A stretch of 64,000 nt of DNA from Orbilia blumenaviensis (GCA_036872755.1 JAVHNS010000011.1:248001-312000), one strand, 5' to 3'; shown: positions 23,162 through 35,227, counted from the stretch's first letter. Made by a program: numbers and translations. The notes: a model not told the origin generated them from the sequence alone.

Positions 23162-24382
23162 GGTTTTATTCGGAATCTTCTACTTTATAAGTTCAAAAAA
23201 TTTGGTAATATTATAATTGTGATTGAGATGGATCGATAGCTTGAGGTTTGGTCTACTGACCCGACTCCAGATCCGCGCAAGACAAAGTATTTATAACCAT
23301 GCGTATGCATGGAGGATCCATATGAATATGGGCAACCAAGCCATACTCGCAATGGCTTAGTTTTACACGATATTAGCGCCTTATGATTGTTTCGACTGAC
23401 GAGGGGAGCGTGAATAGAGTGGAAATGGACGTAATGCACTTTTAACCGCAGTTCGCCGGGCGGGAGGGTGGGCTATGGCTGTAACTCGCTGGCGGCCGGG
23501 CCTAAGCGCTGACGCTCGCCATGGGGGCCTGTTGAGCCTTCGGCTACCATATTCATGCGATTATGTTTGGGGCCGGTTGTCTAAAAGCAAGTCCACTCAT
23601 TGGACAGCATTCGAAAATATTATCATTACTATAATATGTTCATCGATGATAGTATCCTCATCTTGATTTTGCAGTGGGAAAAGTGTACGGGCTAGCCTAT
23701 CTCATGGAAATGAGTTGTGTTGACATGACCAGAAATCCCGAATCAGTCTGTCTCGTAAGAAAGATGTGTTGAATATTAATGGTGTTGATAGGAAGCCCAA
23801 AGTTGTCATGTGACTTGAGCTATTCGAATCTTTTTGACGGTGATGCATGAGGAAGATACGTAATAATAAGTTCGGAGGCAGGATGTGAATAGTCAAGTTA
23901 GGGATATACGTTGTGGGCTTTCTCAGTGTTGGCTGTCCCATGAAAATTAGTATAGCAAAAAGCCAAGTAAAATGCAACGTTCAACACGCATAGCACCAGG
24001 GCTAGATGCTTTTTGTCAACCAGCTCGCCATAATAAGACCTGAGCTCTGGTGAAAGTTGTCATGTGAATGCGAGATGCTTGATAAAAATCCCCTGGTATC
24101 AATGCTACAGCCCAAATTTATTACCGCCGGCCTCGTGAACGAATCAAAACCAAATATCTTAGGCCTTCCGTGATTGCTCTTCAATAGAACATGCTTAAAC
24201 GCTGTTTCGGTTGAATAAGGCACAGCAAAGCGTTTATTTTTCACATCCTTAATTTGTCTCATACCAAATATACACATGGGAATTCGCGGCTTCGCCGTAC
24301 TCGATCGCAAAGCCCCCCCTTTGCTTTGGTGTTCAATTTCTTCTGCCCTGCACGCATTCCGCTGAGAGCTGCCCGTTATTTT
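23162..24382. other. Gene-free region
   Basis: No gene supported. A GC-rich island (about 23450-23530) is set in AT-rich sequence. Minus-strand open frames at 23702-23977 and 24002-24310 lack a plausible start or domain. Confidence 0.5.
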
Positions 24383-24907
24383 TCAGGACACATGAAAGAA
24401 AGTCTTTAGAATACCCGCGAAGCGAAGTTTCTCCATCGATTTGATGGGTCTCCTTGTGCTCAGCAGTCTAAAGTTAGTGAGCCCCGAGACCATAACATTG
24501 CCTAACTTCATATCATTAATGGATTGGAGCCTTTTGTCTTCCGCTTTCCTAGGCCGGCTGGTTCGATAGTCTGAGCCGCTGCGATCCACTTCCGTCCACT
24601 TAATGTTGGCGAATGAAAACCCTACGAACTTTGCCCACCGTAAATCCGTCAGGAACCTGTCACGATAAACGACTCTCTCGCAGCATTGTCGCGGAACAAG
24701 GAGGAATGATGGATCAAATGGAACACCCCTAGGATGAAGTATTCATAGTTCCTTTAAGTTTCTGATGACCGTAATCTTGAGCTCTCTGAAGTGTCGCCAT
24801 TGTTCATCTCCTGCTGTTGGATCTGGCTCGACATCCACTTCATAGTTTGTGATGGCTAGAGACTCGAGGTTTGGAGTCTTGGAGTAGTGTCCACACAAGC
24901 TTTCGTG
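24383..24907 (-). pseudogene. Broken LRR / F-box-like relic
   Basis: A single minus-strand frame of 175 codons runs from 24907 to a TGA at 24383-24385, interrupted by one TGA at 24743-24745 and bounded upstream by another TGA at 24908-24910. The text reads as leucine-rich repeats of the fungal F-box type: TPNLESLAI, FRELKITVIRNLKEL, LRWAKFVGFSFANIKW, then MEKLRFAGI. No F-box, start codon or splice sites restore the frame. I judge it a decayed gene; the LRR assignment is by eye. Confidence 0.4.
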
Positions 24908-25713
24908 TCAGATGGGGTGGTGCGTCGGTAGCGACAGAGTCAGAATTAAAATGATTCGGATTTGTAGCTTTAGGTTTTAAGCTTCAGCTTGATGTCTAAG
25001 TTAATGCTGTTAGACTGAATGTGAATTGCAAGGATCTGGGTCCGTTAATTGTGTTGGAGACGTTATAATAATGTGGGTCGCTAGCGCTATGGGCGTTGGA
25101 ACCTCGCGCTTGGGATGTGAGAGGACCGGAGAAATCATCATTTTCGTCGATGTGATGGCCCCACCTGCAGTGTATATTATCAACGTACAATAACGCTTGA
25201 ACCAGAGGTTGTGGTCGCTGAGTTAGATATCAGGTCCGATGCCAGCAGCAACCACCAGTTCAAGGCAAATATGTGTTGATGCGGCGAAAATACCACAATG
25301 CTCCCACCAGACGCATTCGAACTTAGAAACACTTGCCATCAAAGATAGGAATATAAGTATATATTATTAGATTTGAATATTATACATGGAAACGAGTGCT
25401 ATGTTCTCTTAAGCAGTGAGCGGTGGCTAGAAGCAATTGCCATCTCGCAAATGAGCCTCAGCTCAGCTGAGTAATAGCTTCAATTATCAACTTAAGCCTT
25501 CAATCGTGGTGATATTTAATGGCCATGAAACCAGACTGACCCCATTGCATTAGCACCATTGTGCTCGAATGTTTCTGCTATGAGAATGTACGATCACTGC
25601 CAGAGATCCCGACGGTAGGACTATCTTATCCCTTTTACTCATATAGAGGATGACCTGACTGCAGTAACGCATGAACCAACATTCAACTTCTCTCCAAAGG
25701 TCCATAAGCCTGC
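24908..25713. other. Downstream region of the small secreted protein gene
   Basis: No gene supported. The right half is probably the 3' UTR of the gene ending at 25714. An open stretch at 24996-25190 (minus) has no features. Confidence 0.5.
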
Positions 25714-26197
25714 CTACTTGCAGGGAGCACACCAATTGGCATCGGTCGGATTCCGGAACATGTTCCTATACGAGCAAAACCAAAACTCGATCGATCTCCG
25801 GCTACAAATGAAAGCGCATTCGGAATCATACTTTCTCGGGCAAGCTGTCATTCCGATTTGAATTGCTTTGATGGGTGACGTTTGGCGCTTTCGAATGGCT
25901 CGGGGAGCTCGAACCTGTCTATGGGGGCATGGAGTACACCATTTGTCTTCTGTTGGGTCTGGGAAGATGTTTTTGTCGGAGCATTGCCAACGGTCGGCGG
26001 AATTATCGTTGCAGATGAAGGCGCATGTTGGGTCGTATTCTGTTGGGCAGATGGCTTTTGTATTATATAATGCATCTGCGATGGTGGAGCTAATGAGGGT
26101 GAGGAAACTATATCTTTGTCAGCACGATCACCTTGAGATTATGAGATATCTGGGGTGTTAATTTTTGTTCTCACCTGATGATAACGATTAACTTCAT
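25714..26197 (-). CDS. Small secreted protein with two six-cysteine modules (138 aa)
   Basis: Two minus-strand exons, 26197-26175 (ATG plus 23 bases) and 26107-25714, with a 67-bp phase-2 intron (gtgaga ... ctgac branch ... gatatag). Residues 1-18 form a good signal peptide (MKLIVIISFLTLISSTIA). The mature chain has 12 Cys in two modules, residues 28-68 and 97-137, with identical spacing C-x7-C-x3-C-x9-C-x14-C-x2-C. Shared residues include CP..YD, CAFIC, W.C, PT and WC.PC. The linker ends in IRKR (79-82), a possible Kex2 cleavage site that would release two one-module peptides. I do not recognise the family. Effector, antimicrobial or wall roles are only possibilities. The exon-1 ATG and the acceptor choice rest on consensus sites and on the signal peptide they create; an acceptor 3 bp upstream (aaag) would add one residue pair but spoil the hydrophobic core. 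Confidence 0.75.
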
Positions 26198-27379
26198 TTT
26201 GGAATAAATATATCTTGAAGCGAATTCTGGGTATATGAGACAATAGCGTTACAACGAATGTGTTTACTGAAAAGCGATGAAAGAGAGTTTAGGTATCCAA
26301 AGGAATGTGTGGGTATCGATAGAAAGTCAAAAGAATGATTTTCTCTGGAATATTTGAATATTAATATTGTTAGCTAGTATATTGGTTTTATTAAAATAAA
26401 GGGGTGGGTTGTCCGAGTCCGAGGCCCCAAGCTACAGTTATAAATTACCCTCTCAAGTTTCAAGCCTCTCAATCACCTATATATAGGCCCGCTCTCTCAT
26501 ATTCTTTTGATCGTGGTCTCGTCAGGAGGAAATATATCAGGACGAGTTCGAATACGAGATATATTTTCGCCTTCCATCCTTCCTTCCCAAAAGGGCACAA
26601 CTTTGGCCATGCAATTGGGGTTAGAACGTCCAAAGCCCAGGCTGAGTACGCTAGAATAGGATCAAATATTTGCAACAGCTAGCCAGCGGCAGGGCCTAAT
26701 GCTTAGATCTCGGGCAAAAGAGCACTTAAAACCAATAGATTTATCTATCCACCTCGTATCCAGAGGTAGGGTCCGGGTATGAGACAAGGTATAGATTTCG
26801 AAGATTTTGTGTTACTTCGCCTGGGGGCATGTCGGATGGCTATTCAAAAGTAGCACTAAGGAGAATATCGTAAAGCTTAGGAACTTCCTAAGAAGTCTCC
26901 TACCATGATATATTTTCCAATCGGGCATTTGATTAATTACGTCGGAATGCCCGTATGACGCTGGCAGGGCATATGCATTTCACCCTGGATGTGGCTTTCG
27001 GCTCGTTGAAACTCAGAGGCCTTGTGGACCTTCTCGATAGAGTTTTGTGCCTGGCTCGCGAAATCTCCTTCCCGAGCTGTACTCTACTATATAAATACAT
27101 TGACAATACAGGTTTTACCGATAAAGAAAAGAAGAAGAAAACCCATTTATCGCTTATATGCATGCGGAAATAGCCTTTCTATCCGAAAGTATAAAGAAGT
27201 GGATGTAGTTCGTGCTACAGAGCGAAAAGCTTCACTTCGGAAGCCACCACAAATGTGCCAAGTACGGGTCGAATTCAGCGTCTGGAAGCAAGACATACTG
27301 ACACATTTGGTCGCACACGTACACCGTAGAAACCCTACTTATCAGTGGGCCTACATTCAGATCTAGAGTATATAGAAGG

Positions 27380-27413
<34 letters not shown>

Positions 27414-28208
27414 TTTTGATAGCAAAGCTTAGTTATTCTTCTTGTAATTCGTCCCTTAAGCCTGAGTATTCTGTGTCTACCGTTGAATAGTTATCTTCCA
27501 GGGGCCAGATGCACCTTAGTTGGTTACCATGAGGTGCGTTGGCGAAGTGTTGCCGTGGACGTTAATGTGGTCGGCGGCAACACCACCCCAATTCCTATTT
27601 GTACTTAATCGAAGGCTGACTGTTCCCGTCGATAGTTGCGGATGGGTTTGAATCAGAATTAAAAAGTTAGTTGAGTTATAGCTAGTACATAACAGGGCAA
27701 CGAAAGGCCATGATTACTTATAAACACAGTGTTGGAGGTTCCTCTGGAGCAGAAGATGTTGTTTACAGAAGTGCCAGCCTCTGTTCTTAGACCCCTCAAC
27801 CTCCTTATTTGGCGGCGCCTGCTCGACTAATTTTTTTCTCCGAGATGATCATCACCAACTTCTATAATATAATACTGGCCTGGATTACTGGATCACGCTG
27901 GGTGGCCTAGCCGTTAGGCAACGGAGGCAAAAGGGTGAATATGTCAACGTAGTTCTGGAGACTAATCGATATATGTTAAGAATAGTAATAGCTTATCCTG
28001 TCTGCGAATGTAGTAGTAGTCGTAGCAGTAGTTAGTAATATATAGCTCGTACACGCGCACGTTGCAAAACGAAAACGTTACTAAACTAGCTGATCGAAAA
28101 GCTCACTAGGCAAAAAAAACAAAAAGGGCAAAATTACTCGCAGCTCAGGAAGCTTAAGAAGAGTTAAACCCCCAGACTTATACTCGTCACTGGCGCCGCC
28201 CTAACATC
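26198..28208. other. Gene-poor intergenic region
   Basis: Upstream of the secreted-protein gene. I scanned both strands for short exons and found none I could support. It includes a (TA)n microsatellite at 27382-27411. Bases 26469-26675 (minus) and 27022-27366 (plus) are open but featureless. Confidence 0.5.
27382..27411. repeat. (TA)n microsatellite, about 15 units
   Basis: Uninterrupted alternating TA over 30 bases followed by a T-run. Confidence 0.9.
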
Positions 28209-28517
28209 ATGTCAAACGAACCAGAAGAGAAGAAAGGGATGGAGAATTCAGAAGCAGGCGTCCCACCCATCCAACCAACCTATTCTACCGAAATTGATCC
28301 ACAAGAGCGTAGGAACGAGCTTGAAGAGCTTCTTAAGAATGGGAAAATCGCGGAAAACCAGATTGAAAATGTAAAGGCTGTTTTAAGAGATTTTGATAAT
28401 AAAGTTGAACGAGCACCATATTATCAAGATGGCAAAAGACTGAAAAATCTAGACGAATACGACCCGAAAAAGGGGGCCTTGTGGTTTGAGGTACCTCTAT
28501 TTCAAGAATCTCTGTGA
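28209..28517 (+). CDS. Small hydrophilic protein of unknown function (102 aa)
   Basis: A single open frame starts at the ATG in aacatcATGTCA. The product is hydrophilic and charged, with a likely helical middle (ERRNELEELLKNGKIAE) and a C-terminal PYYQDGKRLKNLDEYDPKK segment. There is no signal peptide. The codons around 28490 (ttt gag gtacct) could also be a splice donor, in which case the last ten residues would be replaced by a downstream exon. Not recognised. Confidence 0.45.
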   Translation: MSNEPEEKKGMENSEAGVPPIQPTYSTEIDPQERRNELEELLKNGKIAENQIENVKAVLRDFDNKVERAPYYQDGKRLKNLDEYDPKKGALWFEVPLFQESL

Positions 28518-29141
28518 TGGGTTTTATTCCGCTGACGGTATAACTGTTAGGAGGGAAGTGAACTATTTTATGTCGGCGTAGTGGGAAATCCCACTCCAAT
28601 ATCGTAAGTAAACTTGGGATCCCGCATTCTCTCTTGTTTTCTTTAGAATACCATACCTAGGTATTTTTCGTTTTCCTGCCTTAGTCAAATTTGGAAGTGC
28701 GATTGATACCAGCTGTATTGGGTCGACACCTATTGCGGCTGAAATGCTCCGATTCAAGGTGCTCAATGATACAAGCGCTGGTGCTCTTAGTTTGCGACCC
28801 GCCGACTGCTTTATTCTGAGTTCTTCACAGCATTAGAGAGATGGATCCGTTACGACTCCAACCTTAATGGTGGAGTGTCGGTTATACAACGCCAACTGGA
28901 GCAAGCCATTGGGAGGTTGGTTCAACAAAGTGGCAGCCCTGGTGCGAGACCTTCCTGGTGTCCCTAGAGTGACAGGGAAGCATATCAGGGCACGTTTTTA
29001 AACTTCGCGACAGCCCCAGGCCCCACGTCTCATCTCTATTGCGCTCTTACCAAGCTTGACGAGTGCCTCGTTGAGCCGCGCAACATCTTGACCTTGTGGC
29101 GGGCCAACTTCTAGAAATACCCTTGCTTTTGAGAATATATA

Positions 29142-29180
<39 letters not shown>

Positions 29181-31648
29181 GCTCAGCGTGTTTTTCGCCT
29201 CAACCAAGTTTGAATGTTCCAAATTGCTTCAACTGTTTTTTTACGTATTTGCATTTGATAGCATAGACACCTTTGTGACCATATGCTAATTCGGTAGTCT
29301 CCAAATTTAGGATACATGATTACACAGAGTCGGTACTATATACAGCTGGCCAGTAGCCAAGCTTGGGTAAAAAAAATAAAAAAATAAAAAATTTAACTTG
29401 TATTGACTCGATAGGCAGGAGCCCAAAGAGGAATATCCCTAGGTATTTAGTAGCTAAGATGTTAGTAATCGCAGCCTCCATGTGCATGTTTCGGAATGGG
29501 TGACCTCGTGGTTGTTTGAGTTTGCGTGGATTGCCGCAAAGAGAGAGTTCCTGCCAGGGCAGAAATGCCACAACCCGGGCTGGCAGGGCAAGAATTGGCG
29601 GAGCCTTGACATCATCGACGGCTTTGCCACAGCTGATTCGGACGGGACGGGGAAAACAACCTCAGCTTTCCATCATCACGCCGTCATAACCGCGCATATC
29701 AGCATCCTTCCCCAGCATCAAGCATATCTCCCTTGATCGTGAACGTAGTTCTTGTGGGGTTTTCGTTAGATAGCATTGCCGATATCACGAATTCAAGCCA
29801 CAGGACGGTTTTGTCAGTCCTTCTGTTCGTTCGACGGATGCCTTGTCTTAGCTAGCGTCATTGCATCCAAGTTTAATCATCCTTCCCTTCCTCCCAGCCA
29901 GTTCATCCATCCATCCAGTTGCCACGAGCAGACGGATTTGATCAAGAAAGAAAGAAAGGCAGCGGAGTGAAAGGAAGAAGGCTAGGAGTGCGAGAAATAC
30001 CAGTTCTTCTTCTTCTTCTAGTCTTGACACCCCCTTCTCTTCCATCCATCTATCTATCCATCCTCATCTTTTATCCTCCTCGTCCCCTTCGCTCTTATTC
30101 CTACGTATCCACATTACGTACGTCTTCCTCCCACGTCTGCTACCTGGCTGCCATCTCGCATCGATCGTCCCCTTCCTTCCTACCGAAGCATCCCGGAAAC
30201 TATCATTGCTTACCGTCCTTCTACGAGTACAAAGTTTCCCCACAAACCCCGGTTTGTTTTAATACGCGACAGACGGGTCCTGCATAGCTTTTCTGTGGAA
30301 CGACAACTAACCAATCCTCCGGTTTCTTCTTCTTCTCGTCGTTCGCGATGCCAATGATTGAGGTCCGTATAATCTTTTCTGGGCACTTGCTTAATTGATC
30401 ACGTACTATAAATCCGCACACATGTCACCACCTGTTGGAACACTCTGAATTGGTTGTACTTCGGCAAGGACTCCCGGTCTTTTTTTTTTTTTTTTTTTGT
30501 ATCTTGCTTCAGATTTAGCTGCCCCGCTATCAATTTTTCTTCTTTTCGTCTGGGCTTTTCTTTCTTTCCCATTCCTTTCGTGCATCGATAAAAAACACGG
30601 CACATGGATCTTGCAGCTGAAAGCGGAACGAACTCTTTGGAATGCTCCGAGGGAATCCACTCCGCCTTTTTTTTTATGATTTCTGCCGCTAGGTAGTAAG
30701 AGGTTTTATCCCTTTGATCCTGGTCCGTTGCAGCTCTCCTTCAATCAACTTGCTAGACAAGCAGCTTCTTGGGCTTCTGTGGCTGGACAATGTTGTCATT
30801 GGGCTTGAGATTTGTCCAACAGACAGTGCTTGGGCACCATGGTGCTACAGCTTTGAGTGGAAGGACCCTCATGGTACCGAAAGCCATGCCCAAGCCCCGG
30901 TCTTGAAAACGTTCTCTGGTTGGTTGGTTTGGGTCTCCGAATAGCCGCTAGGACGTCATTGCACATGCGACGATTCTGGGGGTACATTCAATATCCCAAT
31001 CTTTTGCTTTGCACAACCCGTACTACACCTTCTCCTGTTTGGTTCCATGTTAAGTGCCTCCAACTACCCTAAAAAAACCCTATTACATTGCATAAACGGG
31101 TTAAGCTTGCTAAGCAGGCGGGAGAACATCAGCTACCGTCTGAGCCTAACAAAGTCGAAGCCTGATTACTTGACAGGTACCATTCTATCCGTTGCGGATA
31201 CTTGGTTGAGCTAGATCTTTTAAGTTGGCTCTGTTTCTTTTATTGGCTTACTCTCCACCTTAATCTGTTCTGGCAACATCGCTTCATCTGCCTGGTGCCG
31301 TTTTCAACCTTCATATTGTCATTCCTTGCTTTGGCTTTCCGATTTCCCTTGCCTTGAGCGTCCGCAGGTTGGGCATTGGAGTTCATTCCTCAGAATATTT
31401 AGGCCGTTGTCTAGTTTCTGCCGCTTGGAGTAGCTCTCCGCATTAATACTGCCTTTATAGGCCCACTTCCTTTCTGTGCAGTGGTGGAATCTCTCATCCA
31501 GCCGCTGCCAACGTCATAATCCTTCGTTCATCTTGCCTCCTCCCACAACACCCTAACTCAACCTCACTCTCATCATCTCAGCCATATCTTATCACTTCAT
31601 CTCTAAATTAGACTGGCACCCTTGTGAGAGATACTAAATTACACCATC
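28518..31648. other. Long intergenic region / 5' leader of the kinase gene
   Basis: No intact gene. 28680-28960 (+) reads in two frames as protein-like text (for example GSAIDTSCIGSTPIAAEML, then LERWIRYDSNLNGGVS in the next frame), so it may be a decayed gene. A T/A homopolymer block lies at 29142-29179. From about 29900 the sequence is pyrimidine-rich with many CTTC/TCCATC runs, typical of fungal promoters and 5' UTRs. Several short upstream ORFs precede the kinase ATG at 31649. Confidence 0.45.
29142..29179. repeat. Homopolymer block T12 followed by A26
   Basis: Twelve T then twenty-six A form a self-complementary low-complexity block. Its length may be unreliable in assembly. Confidence 0.85.
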
Positions 31649-34153
31649 ATGGCTTCACACGTACAGAATCTCAAGAATTTTATCCGTCACGGCAAGCAAG
31701 CCCGAGATCCGGGTCCTGCTCCTCCAACCACTGCAAGTACCCATGCTCATGCCCATGCCGTAACGGAACCGGCCTTTGGCCAGCTGCCGAAACAACATGA
31801 TGACAGGGCAGGCGAGTATACCGTCGGTGGTGGAGGCGCGCAGGCCAATCTTGCTGCACAGGCAGAACACCAAGCCGCCCAGAAACAAGCTGCAAAACAG
31901 CGTCTCGAAGACGAAGACCGAGAGGCGGCAGTAGCACGTATTGTTGCTGAAGAAAGAGAAAACAAAGGCAGACTGCCTCGATACCCTGGCTTAGAACGAT
32001 GGAACTTGATAGAAAAGATGGGAGATGGGGCGTTCAGCAACGTCTATAGGGCCAAGGACTCGTTAGGGGAACTGGGAGAGGTTGCCATTAAGGTTGTCAG
32101 GAAGTATGAGCTCAGTTCAAGTCAAGTAAGATACTCCCAGTGCTTTTCCCCCCTTCACTGTTATTTGGAATCCAGCAAACTATTTAGCTATTCTTGCGAA
32201 ACTCGATACCCCATCCGAGATAAAATTCGGAATATCCACACGGCTTGAAAGAGATCGGACAGAGAGCTCCAACAACTTTCTTTTCATATCTTTCCCCGTC
32301 GCATCCTTGCCATAGGAACAACAGACACCAAAGTGCACTATGATTTATAATACGTGAACCTCTCTGTCCGATGCGGCCTGATGCCCCTACTATCCTACAA
32401 TCCGACAAGCCATACTTTCGCACTCCAAGGACCTCACCGACCGGCGGAAGCTCGACCGATACGAGTGCCCTCCCGACTGGACCGATCTATTTACTTGCTT
32501 TCGTACTCTTATACTTTTGGAGATTTTTAATAACAGCAACATCTTCCGTTTTCGACTTTTGTAGGGCGCCAATCACATGCATCCGGACTTCAAGAAGATC
32601 CCAAAAACCGTTGAGGTGCGGTATATTTGTTCATGTATTTCCTTTGTTTACATGCTTTCTCTATTTCATGAGGAGTGGAATTCATTGTTTTGATTTCTAT
32701 GCTTCCCCTCCACTGCTAGATCACTGTACCACTCCTCCGGATATCACGCTTTATCAAAAGCCGTCCTTGCTAACTTTATGAGATGTTGTAGCGAGCAAAT
32801 ATACTCAAAGAGGTTCAGATTATGCGACAGCTGAACCACCCAAACATCGTTAAGCTGGTATCCTTCTCGGAATCGAGATCATATTACTACATTATCCTAG
32901 AACTATGCCCTGGTGGCGAACTCTTCCACCAAATAGTCAGGCTCACCTATTTCTCGGAGAAACTGAGTCGGCATGTTATCACACAAGTGGCTGAAGCGTT
33001 GAGATACCTTCACGAGGAAAAAGGTGTTGTTCATCGGTGAGTGGGAGGCGAATCATGTTTTGGGGTTATCGATAGTAAACTGACGTCATAGGAAAATAGT
33101 GACATCAAACCCGAAAACCTTCTTTTTGAACCCATCCCTTTTATTCCGACCAAGAACCCGAAGCCGAAGAACCCCAACGATGAAGACAAAGCCGATGAAG
33201 GCGAGTTCATCCCTGGAGTGGGCGCGGGCGGGATTGGCCGTATCAAAATTGCCGACTTTGGCTTGTCTAAGGTTGTTTGGGACTCTGTTACCATGACTCC
33301 CTGCGGTACTGTTGGCTACACGGCGCCTGAAATCGTCAAGGATGAACGATACTCTAAGTCCGTCGACATGTGGGCACTCGGTTGCGTCCTATATACTCTC
33401 CTATGTGGTTTCCCGCCATTTTATGATGAGAGCATCAGCGTTCTTACTGAGAAGGTTGCCAGGGGACAATACACATTTTTGTCACCCTGGTGGGACGATA
33501 TCTCGAAATCTGCCCAAGATTTAGTGTCACATTTGTTGACAGTTGACCCGGATAAGAGGTATACGATAGAACAATTTATGGCACATCCATGGATCAGAGG
33601 TACAGATGAGGAGACACATCCTGCCGCTGATGCACCACCACTCGCGACACCAGCCGTGAGCAGGTCAGGATTTTATAAGGACGGATCGCCAATGGTATTA
33701 GACGAGTTCACTCCTGGGGTTCCAGGCGCGGAAAGGAATGGAAAACGATCGGATTTCAGATCACCAGGCCATTTGGCACTGCGGGAGGTGTTCGACGTTG
33801 GATATGCGGTGCATAGAATGGAAGAAGAAACAAAGCAAAGGAAGAAGCACAAGGGTGGATTCTCGAGCTTGGCCACAAACATGACTCTCAACGAAGAGGA
33901 GGAAGACGAGTACGATGAGAATCACGGAGCGGTTGTTGCACCGCCAGCGGATGAGATTGAGGGAATGGAAAGAGACCTAAGGAAAGCCAGCATCGGTGCA
34001 GCTAATAAAAAGGCACCGGCGGCTGCAAAAGTTCCACAATCTCAACAAAGTCGAGGCAGGAAGAAGGCGGGGTTCGAGCTGAGCTTAGACAATGCGACAT
34101 TAATCGGTAGGAGAAAGAGGGGCGGGGATGGTGTGGTTAGCGCTCAGGCTTAG
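31649..34153 (+). CDS. srk1: CAMK-group Ser/Thr protein kinase, Srk1/Rck2 type (608 aa)
   Basis: Exons 31649-32125, 32565-32615, 32792-33036 and 33100-34153; introns 439, 176 and 63 bp (phases 0, 0, 2). The kinase domain covers about residues 117-405: Gly loop GDGAFS (125-130), Lys148 in AIKVV, HRD at 257-259 with DIKPENLLFEP, DFG at 310-312, then TPCGTVGYTAPE and DMWALGCVLYTLLCGFPPF. The insert before DFG (ADEGEFIPGVGAGGIG) and the C-terminal block FELSLDNATLIGRRKR are hallmarks of the fission-yeast Srk1 / budding-yeast Rck2 family, MAPK-activated kinases downstream of the Hog1/Sty1 stress MAPK. Substrates here are not shown. The first intron is unusually long for this window, and the second exon is only 51 bp. 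Confidence 0.95.
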
Positions 34154-34808
34154 GCAGCCGAAAAGCGCACATCAACCTAACCTTCTTCCACATTACCATC
34201 TTCTTGATCGTTTGTCAGACCTCTTTTACTTCCTTTTCTACTTCTTTTCCTACCGTCTTCTAACACGTCTGCATTCTTTTTGTGGAGGGTATATTGGTAG
34301 GCATGGAGTGGGGTTTGTGCGCGCATATTTTTCTGGTTGGTTTTGTGTGCTCTCTCTTTTTTGACTTATAATTTATTCTTACTATCGAGGCATCATTTCA
34401 TATCTACACCTGACTACACTACAAATGAGCTAGTCACTACTACACACGCTAATTACAATATTTTCCTTCTGTTGATCCCTGAGACCGGATTACTGTCCAC
34501 CAAAGACTCAAGATTATGAGAATTCGAAAGCTTAGCCTTGCGATTGTATCTACTACCAAGAGCATTTGTGTCTGAGACGACTATACTCAAAACAGTTTCA
34601 TAGATTAAATTTCCATTCACGTCCACGGTAATATTACTAGTGATATAGTTCCTTCTGATATAGTATATCCCTTAGAAGGATATTTCGTCTTGGCAAGGCG
34701 ACGTTAGTGACTAAAATTACAACGTGGAGCACTCCTTTCCCATGGCCACATCGATCAAGATGACCCCGGCTATTTAATACGAGACAATATGGGGGGCGGC
34801 TGGGTAGA
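34154..34808. other. 3' UTR and intergenic region
   Basis: T-rich sequence after the kinase stop; no gene seen. Confidence 0.6.
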
Positions 34809-35227
34809 ATGTACAAATTGTGCTTTCTTCTGGTTTTGGTCATCCAATTGAATGAGTGCTATACCGAGTGTTATAATTGTACCAATATCAATGAGCTTTG
34901 CAACGTGGCTCAAAGAACCATCGGGTTTCATAGCTTCAAGGTGAGCAGAATATATCGTGTATATATATATGCTGGAATTAAGAAACAAAGATATTATGAT
35001 TTGTGCTGAAAGTGGATTGACATTGCATGTGTAAGGTTCGTCGGCTGGCGGTTAAGGCTGCTGGCAGAGTATTAACTGGTACCATTCCTTGACTTATATA
35101 TATATGGTGATTCTTTCAGTTTTATATTTGCGGACTTGATTCCTCGTACATTACGATTGGTTATCGAGGCAGACAAAATGGATTCATGGGGTGTATCCAG
35201 AGTTGTGGAGACTGGTCTACATGCTAG
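34809..35227 (+). CDS. Small secreted cysteine-rich protein (79 aa)
   Basis: Two exons, 34809-34940 and 35120-35227, joined in phase 0 across a 179-bp intron (gtgagc ... cttgac branch ... tctttcag). Residues 1-16 are a hydrophobic signal sequence (MYKLCFLLVLVIQL). The chain that follows has Cys at 17, 21, 24, 31, 48, 69, 73 and 79. The last Cys is the C-terminal residue, a common layout for small disulfide-rich fungal secreted proteins. The second exon has a GYRGRQNGF motif. No family is recognised. Both exons end at sensible signals and every Cys-rich segment lies in one continuous frame, but the gene rests on manual splicing only. An alternative is that the first ATG frame is chance. Confidence 0.55.

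Noticed and set aside
25848..26161. Open frames on both strands over 25848-26161 (75-97 codons)
   Set aside because: They are shadows of the spliced cysteine-module gene. The minus-strand one gives a Pro/Thr/Gln-rich text with none of the conserved cysteine spacing.
32371..32781. 136-codon frame inside the kinase gene
   Set aside because: It lies in introns 1 and 2 and spans a kinase exon in the wrong phase.
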